This document shows, one piece after another, positions 18,120 through 25,255 of a stretch of DNA of 64,000 nt (position 1 is the stretch's first letter; the number at the start of each line of letters is the position of its first letter). The stretch comes from Oscillospiraceae bacterium (lineage in GTDB: Bacteria; Bacillota; Clostridia; Oscillospirales; Ruminococcaceae), in contig JALEMR010000024.1 of assembly GCA_022768245.1 (NCBI GenBank), positions 1-64,000 on the forward strand, read 5' to 3'. Both the position numbers and the translations under genes were made by a program. The notes beneath the pieces were generated by a model. That model did no database searches. It saw nothing but the letters and a program-made list of their open reading frames with translations, and was not told the origin of the DNA.

Positions 18120-19472
18120 CTACCCGCGGAACCTGCTTGTGGCAGGCTTTTCGTCGTTGAGGATAAAATCCGTGCTGTCGGGATTCATCTTCGGGAGCAC
18201 CACCGTCATGCGCGTTCCTATCCCCACAACGCTGGAGACCTCGAACCGTCCTCCGTGGCGGTCCACTATCCACTTCGCAATGGAAAGTCCCAGTCCGCAG
18301 CCCCCCGTATCACGGCTCCGCGCAGGGTCTGCACGGTAAAACCTTTCGAAAATATGCTCGATATCGGTCTGATTCATGCCGATACCGTTGTCCTGCACCT
18401 CAAAGCATACCTCTCCCTTGACGTTCCGCTTCACACGGAGCACTATCTCTCCGCCCTCGGGAGTGTATTTCTTCGCATTGTCCGTCAGTATTCGCACCGC
18501 CTGCTTTATCATGGAAACATCGCCGTATGCCATGAACTCGCCGTTGATATCGCAGATGTACTCGTGCTTGTCGTCGATAAGGCGGTATTCCGAATACGCC
18601 TCCTTCATCATATCCGACAGCGAGAAAACATCCATATTGACATTCTGCCTGCCGTTATCTCCCCTTGCGAGGAACAGCAGCTGTTCCACCAGCTTGCCGA
18701 TATGCTCCGATTCGTTGTTTATCGCGGCGATAGCTTCGTCAAGGACCTTTTCATCGGTCTTTCCCCAGCGGTCAAGCATGCCCGCGTAGCCCTTTATTAC
18801 GGCAATGGGAGTCCTCAGCTCGTGAGAAGCGTCGCTGACGAACTGCGCCTGCTGCAGATAGGATTCCCTCATTCGGTCGAGAAGGGAGTTGACCGCCTCT
18901 TCCAGCCCCTCCAGGTCGCTGTTTCCCGTATGGATATGAGCTTCCGCGGTGGGGTCCAGCTTGTTGATGGCAGTCTGAAGGTCGCTGAAGTCCACGTCCT
19001 TATGCTCATCGGCGGGAGCCTTTTCCGGCGGCACCGACGCCGAAAGCTGCGATGATGTTGCCAGATCCACAGCGGACACGGCAATGTCGTTGATAGGCTT
19101 TAATATCCGCCGCGCTTCCTTACCTCCGCGGTACGCCCCTGCCGCAAGCATGAGTATCTCCGTTACGCATACCGCTGCCATACAGCATATCAGAACAACG
19201 AAAAATGTATCAAGATCGGCGGAATATTCGTCGAAGCAGTAAAGTATTCCCGTTTCCATGCTTATATCAAAATATCTCGGGACAAGCAGTCCCTTTACGC
19301 CGTACTTTGCCTCCTCGGCAATGCAGCGGACTATCACCGCAGTAAAAAAGACAATGATATCCAGCGCAATGAAATTCCCTAAGGACGCGTTTATCCAGTA
19401 ATTGTTGATCTGCTTTGCAAGTGATCTGTTAGACGCAGTCCTTTCATGGGTATCCTTCTTCTTCATAGGCAT
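18120..19472 (-). CDS. Sensor histidine kinase
   Basis: 450 aa. Two transmembrane segments (about 30-52 and ~105-130) bracket a short extracytoplasmic loop of ~50 residues, followed by a HAMP-like linker. The HisKA box DASHELRTP has its phospho-His near 216, then the N box (LTDNAKKYTPEGG), G1 DNGIGM and G2 GGCGLGLSIA of the HATPase domain. It autophosphorylates and passes phosphate to the response regulator encoded 18 nt upstream. It ends a pilin-DUF4342-regulator-kinase operon. AGGGG precedes the first of two close ATGs. The signal is unknown. Confidence 0.95.
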   Translation of the reverse strand: MPMKKKDTHERTASNRSLAKQINNYWINASLGNFIALDIIVFFTAVIVRCIAEEAKYGVKGLLVPRYFDISMETGILYCFDEYSADLDTFFVVLICCMAAVCVTEILMLAAGAYRGGKEARRILKPINDIAVSAVDLATSSQLSASVPPEKAPADEHKDVDFSDLQTAINKLDPTAEAHIHTGNSDLEGLEEAVNSLLDRMRESYLQQAQFVSDASHELRTPIAVIKGYAGMLDRWGKTDEKVLDEAIAAINNESEHIGKLVEQLLFLARGDNGRQNVNMDVFSLSDMMKEAYSEYRLIDDKHEYICDINGEFMAYGDVSMIKQAVRILTDNAKKYTPEGGEIVLRVKRNVKGEVCFEVQDNGIGMNQTDIEHIFERFYRADPARSRDTGGCGLGLSIAKWIVDRHGGRFEVSSVVGIGTRMTVVLPKMNPDSTDFILNDEKPATSRFRG

Positions 19473-19490
19473 TTATCCCCTGCCGCCCGA

Positions 19491-20183
19491 TCATTTGATA
19501 ACATATCCCACGCCGCGGACTGTGGTTATAAGATGTATCCCGAAAACATCGTCTATCTTGCTGCGGAGATATCTTATGTACACATCGACCACGTTGGTCT
19601 CGCCCATATAATCATATCCCCACACCTTTTCCAGAAGCACCTCTCTGGACATGACGATAGAGCGGTTCTTCATAAGCGCCGCAAGCAGCATGAATTCGCG
19701 GTTTGTAAGCTCCACGGGCTCTCCGCTGCAGGTCACCGTATGACGTGCGGTATCTACCACAACTCCGTCTATCTCGAGGATATCCGCCTCAGTGACGTGT
19801 TCGGCGGGAGCCTCCTTGGGCTCTGTCTGACGAAGCACAGCCCTTATCCTCGCAAGAAGCTCCTCAATGGCAAAGGGCTTGGTCATATAATCGTTGGCGC
19901 CCATATCGAGACCCGATACCTTATCCATTACAGCGTCCCTTGCCGTAAGCATTATCACGGGCATATCAGAGCTCCTTCTCAGCCTGCGGAGCACCTCCAG
20001 TCCATTAAGCTCGGGAAGCATGATATCCAGCAGCATAAGGTCATACTCTCCGCTCTCCGCCATTTCCAGACCCGTTCTTCCGTCCGCCGCCTTTGCGACT
20101 TCATACCCCTCGTGCGAAAGCTCCAGCTCTACGAACCGCGCAAGCTGAAGCTCATCCTCTACTATTAATATCTTGTCTGACAT
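19491..20183 (-). CDS. OmpR/PhoB-family response regulator
   Basis: 230 aa. The receiver domain has the acidic pair at Glu9-Asp10, phospho-acceptor Asp53 in LLDIMLPELNG, a switch Thr and KPF near 102-104. The C-terminal winged helix ends in RTVRGVGYVIK. It is the cognate partner of the kinase encoded directly downstream and is 21 nt behind a DUF4342 gene. GGAGAATAAATTATC precedes the ATG. Because the operon also holds a prepilin, it may act in surface or envelope regulation, which is inference from position only. Confidence 0.96.
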   Translation of the reverse strand: MSDKILIVEDELQLARFVELELSHEGYEVAKAADGRTGLEMAESGEYDLMLLDIMLPELNGLEVLRRLRRSSDMPVIMLTARDAVMDKVSGLDMGANDYMTKPFAIEELLARIRAVLRQTEPKEAPAEHVTEADILEIDGVVVDTARHTVTCSGEPVELTNREFMLLAALMKNRSIVMSREVLLEKVWGYDYMGETNVVDVYIRYLRSKIDDVFGIHLITTVRGVGYVIK

Positions 20184-20204
20184 GATAATTTATTCTCCGT
20201 AGTT

Positions 20205-20663
20205 TTATTGATCCGCCGATATCTCATACCTGCACCCCGCCAGCAGTCCCACTGCGAGCAGCATGAGCGTAAGCCAGAATACAGCCAGTGCCAGCACGAT
20301 AACGATAAGCAGCGGCAGCTCCACAATATTCTTTTCGCCCTTGAAGACTGCCAGCTTATACTCGATACTCTTTCTGAACAGACCCGCCGCTTTTTCATTA
20401 AAACCCGAAAAGCTGTGATCTGCTTCCGAAGAGGGATCGTAATTCACATGACGGGCTTCTCCGTAAGAGGATCCACCCGTTGATTCCGTTCTTCTGTCCG
20501 TATTGAAAGTGGCGGAGGTCCTTTTGATGATGCCCTGACATTCAAGGAGACTTACCGAGTCGATGATATCGCCGTCGCATGCTTCAAGAGCCTTCATGGC
20601 GTCTGTCGGTGAAATGCCGAACTGTCGGCTGAGAGTCTCCGCCTTTTCTCTGTACGAATCCAT
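20205..20663 (-). CDS. UBA-like / DUF4342 membrane protein 1
   Basis: 152 aa. Residues ~5-45 form a UBA/CUE-like three-helix domain (ETLSRQFGISPTDAMKALE, then GDIIDSVSLLE). A low-complexity Ser/Thr linker follows, then the DUF4342 segment (FRKSIEYKLAVFKGEKNIVELPL) and a transmembrane stretch at ~118-142. The family is common in Firmicutes and has no established role. AAAGGAGG precedes the ATG. It lies between the prepilin gene (39 nt upstream) and the response regulator. A second paralogue is at 21499-21939, so the locus keeps two divergent copies. Confidence 0.85.
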   Translation of the reverse strand: MDSYREKAETLSRQFGISPTDAMKALEACDGDIIDSVSLLECQGIIKRTSATFNTDRRTESTGGSSYGEARHVNYDPSSEADHSFSGFNEKAAGLFRKSIEYKLAVFKGEKNIVELPLLIVIVLALAVFWLTLMLLAVGLLAGCRYEISADQ

Positions 20664-20702
20664 ATTACGATCCTCCTTTCGGTGATTTTTTTCCGCTTAG
20701 TG

Positions 20703-21152
20703 TCATGAAAGAGTCAGAGACTCGCCGGATTTCTCCGCAGGCTCGGGATAATACCCTACATATTTGCTGTTCTCCGAATCTGCCCATGCTGTCTTTTTGG
20801 GAGTATACAGGTCCATTTTTACCGAAACATACCCCGATTTATTGCCGGTGCAGTAAAGCTTGCTGATAAATTTACCGAGATTCTTTCCGTCGTAGGGTAT
20901 ATTCTCCGAGGAACCCACAGGCACCATTTTATACGTCGAAATGGATTGCACGAGCTCGCCTTCGTGAACGTCGCACAAGGTAGCGTACTCTGCCGAAGCG
21001 TTGTACATCAGCTTTGCATTGGCGTTGGCAGTGGAAAGCTTGGCGTCGTTCATGTAAGATATCAGCACAGGAACGAGGATCGCCGCAAGAACTCCGATTA
21101 TGGCCATAACGACGATAAGTTCAATGAGAGTAAAGCCTTTTAACCGTTTCAT
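20703..21152 (-). CDS. Type IV prepilin-like protein
   Basis: 149 aa. Class-III signal: short basic leader MKRLKG, then FTLIELIVVMAIIGVLAAIL with Phe at +1 and Glu at +5, cleaved and N-methylated by a prepilin peptidase. The hydrophobic helix serves for membrane storage and fibre assembly. The globular part has two Cys (in ATLCDVHE and KLYCTGN) that could form a disulfide. No other pilus assembly gene is in the window. GGAGG precedes the ATG and a consensus promoter lies upstream; it is the first gene of the operon with DUF4342 and the two-component system. Whether it is a major or minor pilin, or a competence pseudopilin, cannot be told. Confidence 0.92.
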   Translation of the reverse strand: MKRLKGFTLIELIVVMAIIGVLAAILVPVLISYMNDAKLSTANANAKLMYNASAEYATLCDVHEGELVQSISTYKMVPVGSSENIPYDGKNLGKFISKLYCTGNKSGYVSVKMDLYTPKKTAWADSENSKYVGYYPEPAEKSGESLTLS

Positions 21153-21200
21153 GATAATACCTCCAAAAAATCCAAAAATCAGATATTTTTTTATATAATT

Positions 21201-21229
21201 ATTATATCATATGATTTTATAATATGCAA
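21201..21229 (-). promoter_or_regulatory. Promoter of the prepilin operon
   Basis: On the minus strand: TTGCAT, 17-bp spacer, TATAAT. It lies about 50 bp upstream of the prepilin start codon. Confidence 0.8.
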
Positions 21230-21290
21230 TAGTCTTTAGAGATTTTTCCAAAAATTAATATGATTTTTACATTTTCTGATGATTATTATA

Positions 21291-21384
21291 GTGCGTACTC
21301 AATAACTGCCCGAAGGGCAGTTATTGGCTGAAAATCCTGTAAAACAGGATTTTCAGCGGCACAAATCAAAGATTTGTGCCGTAC
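21291..21384. repeat. Triple-hairpin element
   Basis: Three perfect inverted repeats stand back to back: AATAACTGCCC/GGGCAGTTATT, GCTGAAAATCCTG/CAGGATTTTCAGC and GGCACAAATC/GATTTGTGCC. GTAC lies on both outer sides. The surrounding 21153-21498 gap otherwise holds only the prepilin promoter. The element class was not recognised. Confidence 0.75.
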
Positions 21385-21498
21385 TACCTAATTAATGTTC
21401 GGAAACGATATGGGGACTTTGCGCGGCATGGCTGCTCCCGTCCTTCGGAGACGGGAGCAGCCGCCTTCTCACTGCAATATTGTATCAGACGCATTCGG

Positions 21499-21939
21499 TC
21501 ACTTTTCAAGATCGGCCCTGTCGGAGGCTGCGGTGATGTTAAATCCGCAGCTGCCCTGCTCCGTGCATGCGGTGCCCCGCTGTGCTATCTTGAACGAGCA
21601 GCCGCAGAGCAGCGCGATGACTGCCGCGGGGAGCACTATCTCAAAGAGACAGAGTGTAATAATTATCGCCGCAAGCAGAGGGATATCGGCCACTCTGTCG
21701 TTTCCGTAATATATCTCAAGATCGCGTCCGCAGCAGAAATCCCATGTCTTTTTCAGTCTGCCACCCACGGTCTTCTTTACCCTTCCGAATTTTACCGAGC
21801 CTGTTGTCTTGCCCTGCTTTTCCAGATAAACGATGGCGTCAAGCATGTTCCAGCCTGTGCTTTCCAGAGCCTCTACAGCCTCCGAGTAGGTAACATTCGT
21901 TCTTCTGATGAGTTCCTCAGCCATTTGTAATTTGTCCAT
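21499..21939 (-). CDS. UBA-like / DUF4342 membrane protein 2
   Basis: 146 aa from the ATG after GAAAGGAGTTATTTTT; the longer frame would start in the structured leader. Residues ~1-42 form a UBA-like domain (AEELIRRTNVTYSEAVEALES). The DUF4342 part (GRLKKTWDFCCGRDLEIYYG) and one hydrophobic region at ~85-118 follow, then a polar Cys-containing tail. It is a paralogue of 20205-20663 with low identity. It has its own promoter and a long, highly folded 5' leader, and is separated from the prepilin operon by the triple-hairpin element. Function unknown. Confidence 0.83.
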   Translation of the reverse strand: MDKLQMAEELIRRTNVTYSEAVEALESTGWNMLDAIVYLEKQGKTTGSVKFGRVKKTVGGRLKKTWDFCCGRDLEIYYGNDRVADIPLLAAIIITLCLFEIVLPAAVIALLCGCSFKIAQRGTACTEQGSCGFNITAASDRADLEK

Positions 21940-21975
21940 AAAAATAACTCCTTTCGTTTGACCCTGCTGTCGCAG

Positions 21976-22153
21976 TCCCCGAAACAAAGGATAAGCTTCA
22001 TTCCGGGGAACTTACCGCGGTTTTCCGCCGACGCTCTCCGGTGCTGACGGAGAGCGAACGATAAGATTTTCTTATCGGATAGGATCTGTCCGATCACTCA
22101 AAGTCTTGCTTTTGAGTACATTCATATAATACACCAAACCAATTAGATTACAA
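21976..22153 (-). promoter_or_regulatory. Promoter and multi-hairpin 5' leader of DUF4342 gene 2
   Basis: On the minus strand TTGTAA-16-TATTAT (22126-22153) should start a ~180-nt leader. Inverted repeats, given in forward coordinates: 22096-22117 (ACTCAAA/TTTGAGT), 22074-22094 (ATCGGA/TCCGAT), 22059-22077 (CGATAAG/CTTATCG), 22032-22056 (CGCTCTCCG/CGGAGAGCG) and a CCCC/GGGG closing stem at 21976-22008. The second and third share bases 22074-22077, so they are mutually exclusive. No known riboswitch class was recognised. Confidence 0.6.
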
Positions 22154-22251
22154 TGGAAATAACATTAAAATGAGATTAGAATTGGTCTCATCTTTTTTAG
22201 ATTTTTCCTGAAAATCCTTGTAAAAAAATTCTTAAAATTAGCTCAAAGCTA

Positions 22252-22280
22252 TTGCAAAAATTGTTATAATAGTATATAAT
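22252..22280 (+). promoter_or_regulatory. pgk promoter
   Basis: TTGCAA, 17-bp spacer, TATAAT, about 70 bp before the pgk start. A second TATAAT at 22265-22270 overlaps the spacer. Confidence 0.75.
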
Positions 22281-22355
22281 AGTATTGACGGATAGTTTGA
22301 CTTCGGAACATCAGAAGTCATTTCCGAAAATGTATTATGAAAGGATGTCATACCA

Positions 22356-23579
22356 ATGGCAGGATTAAACAAAGTCACAGTTGACGATATCGACGTCAAG
22401 GGCAAGAAGGTTCTCGTAAGAGTTGATTTCAACGTTCCTCTTAAGGACGGCGTTATCACAAACGATAACAGAATTACAGCGGCTCTTCCCACTATCAAGA
22501 AGCTTATCGAAAACGGCGGAAAGGTCGTTCTCTGTTCACATCTCGGCAAGCCCAAGAACGGCCCCGAGGACAAGTTCTCCTTAAAGCCCGCGGCTGACAG
22601 ACTTGCTGAGCTGCTCCCCGGCGTTAAGGTTACCTTCGCAGCTGATGATACAGTTGTCGGCGACAACGCTAAGAAGGCTGTTGCAGAAATGAACGACGGC
22701 GAGATCGTTGTTCTCCAGAACACACGCTTCAGAGGCGCTGACGAGACCAAGAACGGCGAGAACCTCTCCAAGGAGCTGGCAGACCTCGTTGACGGTCAGG
22801 TATTCGTTATGGACGCTTTCGGCTCCGCTCACCGTGCACACGCTTCCACAGCAGGCGTTACAAAGTTCGTTAAGGAGACAGCTGTAGGCTATCTCATGCA
22901 GAAGGAGATCAAGTTCCTCGGAAATGCTGTTGAGGATCCCGTCCGTCCCTTCGTTGCTATCCTCGGCGGTGCAAAGGTCGCTGACAAGCTCAACGTTATC
23001 TCCAATCTCCTTGAAAAGTGCGATACACTTATCATCGGCGGCGGTATGGCTTATACATTCCTCAAGGCAAAGGGCTACGAGGTAGGTCTTTCTCTGGTTG
23101 ACGACACAAAGCTCGACTACTGCAAGGAAATGATGGAAAAGGCTGAGAAGAACGGGAAGAAGCTTCTTCTCCCCATTGATACCGTTGTTGCAGCTAACTT
23201 CCCCGATCCTATCGACGGACCTATCGACGTCAAGACTGTTGACTCCGACAAGATCCCCGCAGATATGGAGGGTCTCGATATCGGCGAAAAGACACGTGCT
23301 CTCTTCGCAGAGGCTGCAAAGTCCGCAAAGACCGTTGTATGGAACGGACCTATGGGCGTATTTGAGAACCCCACTCTCGCTGCAGGTACAATTGCCGTAG
23401 CACAGGCTCTGGCTGATACAGATGCTACCACAATCATCGGCGGCGGCGACTCCGCAGCAGCTGTTATCCAGCTGGGCTTCTCCGATAAGATGTCCCACAT
23501 CTCCACAGGCGGCGGCGCTTCTCTCGAATACCTCGAGGGCAAGGAGCTTCCCGGCGTTGCAGTTATTGCAAACAAGTAA
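22356..23579 (+). CDS. pgk: Phosphoglycerate kinase
   Basis: 407 aa. Glycolytic enzyme moving phosphate between 1,3-bisphosphoglycerate and ADP. The N-terminal substrate domain shows RVDFNVPL at ~22-29 and SHLGKPK near 62. The C-terminal nucleotide domain has the Gly-rich [11 protein letters not shown] and [20 protein letters not shown] ([21 protein letters not shown]) end motif. Codon use is strongly biased (GTT, GCT, AAG, CTC), unlike most neighbours, as expected for a highly expressed glycolytic gene. It is monocistronic: its own promoter and a terminator directly after. AAAGGATG precedes the ATG. Confidence 0.98.
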   Translation: MAGLNKVTVDDIDVKGKKVLVRVDFNVPLKDGVITNDNRITAALPTIKKLIENGGKVVLCSHLGKPKNGPEDKFSLKPAADRLAELLPGVKVTFAADDTVVGDNAKKAVAEMNDGEIVVLQNTRFRGADETKNGENLSKELADLVDGQVFVMDAFGSAHRAHASTAGVTKFVKETAVGYLMQKEIKFLGNAVEDPVRPFVAILGGAKVADKLNVISNLLEKCDTLIIGGGMAYTFLKAKGYEVGLSLVDDTKLDYCKEMMEKAEKNGKKLLLPIDTVVAANFPDPIDGPIDVKTVDSDKIPADMEGLDIGEKTRALFAEAAKSAKTVVWNGPMGVFENPTLAAGTIAVAQALADTDATTIIGGGDSAAAVIQLGFSDKMSHISTGGGASLEYLEGKELPGVAVIANK

Positions 23580-23605
23580 TAAAGTCTGACTATCATAACG
23601 AATTG

Positions 23606-23633
23606 CGGATATTCTTCGGAATATCCGTGATTT
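23606..23633 (+). terminator. pgk terminator
   Basis: CGGATATTC, TTCG tetraloop, GAATATCCG, then TGATTTTG. Short T-tract but a very stable loop. Confidence 0.75.
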
Positions 23634-23636
23634 TGT

Positions 23637-23722
23637 TATTAGCTGTCAGCGATTAGCAATTAGCAAATAGCTGTTAGAAAATATCTAACCGCTAATCGCT
23701 AATTGCTAATCGCTAATTGCTG
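23637..23722. repeat. TTAGC-type repeat cluster (copy 4)
   Basis: Units CGATTAGCAATTAGC, CTAATCGCTAATTGC and CTAATCGCTAATTGCTGC lie between the pgk terminator and the map ribosome site. Confidence 0.85.
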
Positions 23723-23743
23723 CTACAAGGAGATCACACATAT

Positions 23744-24619
23744 ATGCTGAAACGAATAACACTGAAAAACAAATGCTTCTGCGGCAGCGGACTGCCCTAC
23801 TCCCAGTGCCACGGAAGGTACGACGAGGCTATGAAGGCTGCCGTGAAAACAGGACGTCAGGTGCCTAAACGCTCGCTGATAAAGACAAAGGCTCAGCTTG
23901 AAGCCATGAGGGACAGCGCTAAGATAAATATTGCCGTGCTCGATCTGGTTGGCGAGAAGATATGCGCGGGCATGACTACCGAGGACATCGACCGCCTTGT
24001 ATTCGATAAGACAAAGGAAATGGGCGGCGTACCTGCCCCGCTGAATTACGAGGGCTTTCCCAAAAGCGTGTGCGTTTCGGTGAACAGCGAGGTCTGCCAT
24101 GGCATACCCTCTCCGAAGAGAGTGCTCAAGGACGGAGATATCGTCAACGTGGACGCTTCTACCATTCTGGACGGCTTTTACTCCGATTCATCGAGAATGT
24201 ACTGCATAGGAAACGTCTCTCCCGAAAACAAAAGGCTTGTGGAGGTCACCAAGGAGTGCGTTTACCGCGGACTTGAAAAGGTGAAACCCCTCGGCTATCT
24301 GGGCGACGTGGGCGCCGCTGTGGAAGAGCATGCAAAGAAAAACGGCTACTCGGTGGTGCGGCAGATAGGCGGTCACGGCATCGGACTGGAATTCCACGAG
24401 GACCCGTGGGTCAGCTTTGTGTCCCGTCCGAGAACGGGGATGCTGCTGATACCGGGACTCTGCTTTACCATTGAGCCGATGATAAACATGGGCTCGGCAA
24501 GGATATACACCGACAAAAAGAACGGCTGGACAGTATACACTCAGGACGGCAAGCCCTCTGCCCAGTGGGAGATAATGGTCGTTGTCACCGATACGGGGTA
24601 TGAAATAATCTCATATTAA
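23744..24619 (+). CDS. map: Type I methionine aminopeptidase with SEC-C zinc motif
   Basis: 291 aa. Removes the initiator Met from nascent proteins. The N-terminal ~35 residues carry a SEC-C type zinc motif (CFCGSG, then CH), an extension seen in some Firmicute and actinobacterial MetAPs and thought to help ribosome contact. The pita-bread domain has metal ligands in VNVDAS (Asp), FYSDSSRM (Asp), GHGIGLEFHEDP (His), TIEPMI (Glu) and QWEIMVVV (Glu). ATG 23744 follows AAGGAG at 11 nt; an upstream TTG in frame lies within the repeat and is rejected. A terminator follows. Confidence 0.96.
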   Translation: MLKRITLKNKCFCGSGLPYSQCHGRYDEAMKAAVKTGRQVPKRSLIKTKAQLEAMRDSAKINIAVLDLVGEKICAGMTTEDIDRLVFDKTKEMGGVPAPLNYEGFPKSVCVSVNSEVCHGIPSPKRVLKDGDIVNVDASTILDGFYSDSSRMYCIGNVSPENKRLVEVTKECVYRGLEKVKPLGYLGDVGAAVEEHAKKNGYSVVRQIGGHGIGLEFHEDPWVSFVSRPRTGMLLIPGLCFTIEPMINMGSARIYTDKKNGWTVYTQDGKPSAQWEIMVVVTDTGYEIISY

Positions 24620-24623
24620 AAGC

Positions 24624-24660
24624 TTGACCCGAGAAGGAATCCTCTCGGGTCAATTTGTTT
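24624..24660 (+). terminator. map terminator
   Basis: TTGACCCGAGA pairs with TCTCGGGTCAA, followed by TTTGTTT. Confidence 0.8.
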
Positions 24661-24672
24661 ATTTGGAATCAC

Positions 24673-25026
24673 TCACGGCTCTTTCCAGAACCCGCCCTTG
24701 TAGAAATTCTCATTTCCAAGAGGCTTTGCCGTCAGACGGAACATCACACAGCCGTCGGGACAGACTATGGCCTTGCTGTACCTGTCATCGCCGCCGATGT
24801 TCATCAGGTCGCCGCCGCTTCTGACCGACTCCATTATCGGATAAAGCATCATCATAGTCTTGCTGCAGATTCCATAGCCCTGCTCATTCACGGGACAGCC
24901 GTAGGTGCAGCGGTACTTGTCGCCTATCTCCTCGCCGCTGCGGCAGTAATGCTCGGTGTGGTCTCCGCGGAGATAGCCCGTTACTTCTATTTCAAATTCG
25001 TATTCCTCGTTGTACCATTTTTTCAT
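24673..25026 (-). CDS. TIGR04076-type conserved protein
   Basis: 117 aa from the ATG after GAGGTGATCAAT; the longer frame has no ribosome site. It contains four conserved cysteines (HYCRSGEE, YRCTYGCP, GICSKT, IVCPDG) spread over the length and ends in KGGFWKEP. I recognise the pattern of the TIGR04076 family, small proteins of unknown function found in anaerobes, often as single genes. The cysteines suggest metal or Fe-S binding, which is inference. It lies convergent to map and downstream of ispH-rpsA without being in either operon. Confidence 0.75.
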   Translation of the reverse strand: MKKWYNEEYEFEIEVTGYLRGDHTEHYCRSGEEIGDKYRCTYGCPVNEQGYGICSKTMMMLYPIMESVRSGGDLMNIGGDDRYSKAIVCPDGCVMFRLTAKPLGNENFYKGGFWKEP

Positions 25027-25202
25027 ATTGATCACCTCGTTTGCAAACGCATGGTCGGGAATGAACGACACCCATAATATCGGCAAGATATTTTATTGCA
25101 TCATGGTCTATGCTGAGCATTTGGCTTTGGGGACTATATTCTCACCACATTTGTTTGATTTGTCTTATCACTATCATACCACACCCTGTCAAAAAAGTCA
25201 AC

Positions 25203-25235
25203 AAAAAAATCCGCCCCGAAAGCTCGGAGCGGATA
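25203..25235 (-). terminator. ispH-rpsA terminator
   Basis: On the minus strand ATCCGCTCCGA pairs with TTCGGGGCGGAT over a 3-nt loop (one G-T pair), followed by TTTTTTG. Confidence 0.85.
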
Positions 25236-25255
25236 TATTTGCCGTTATTCAGAAA

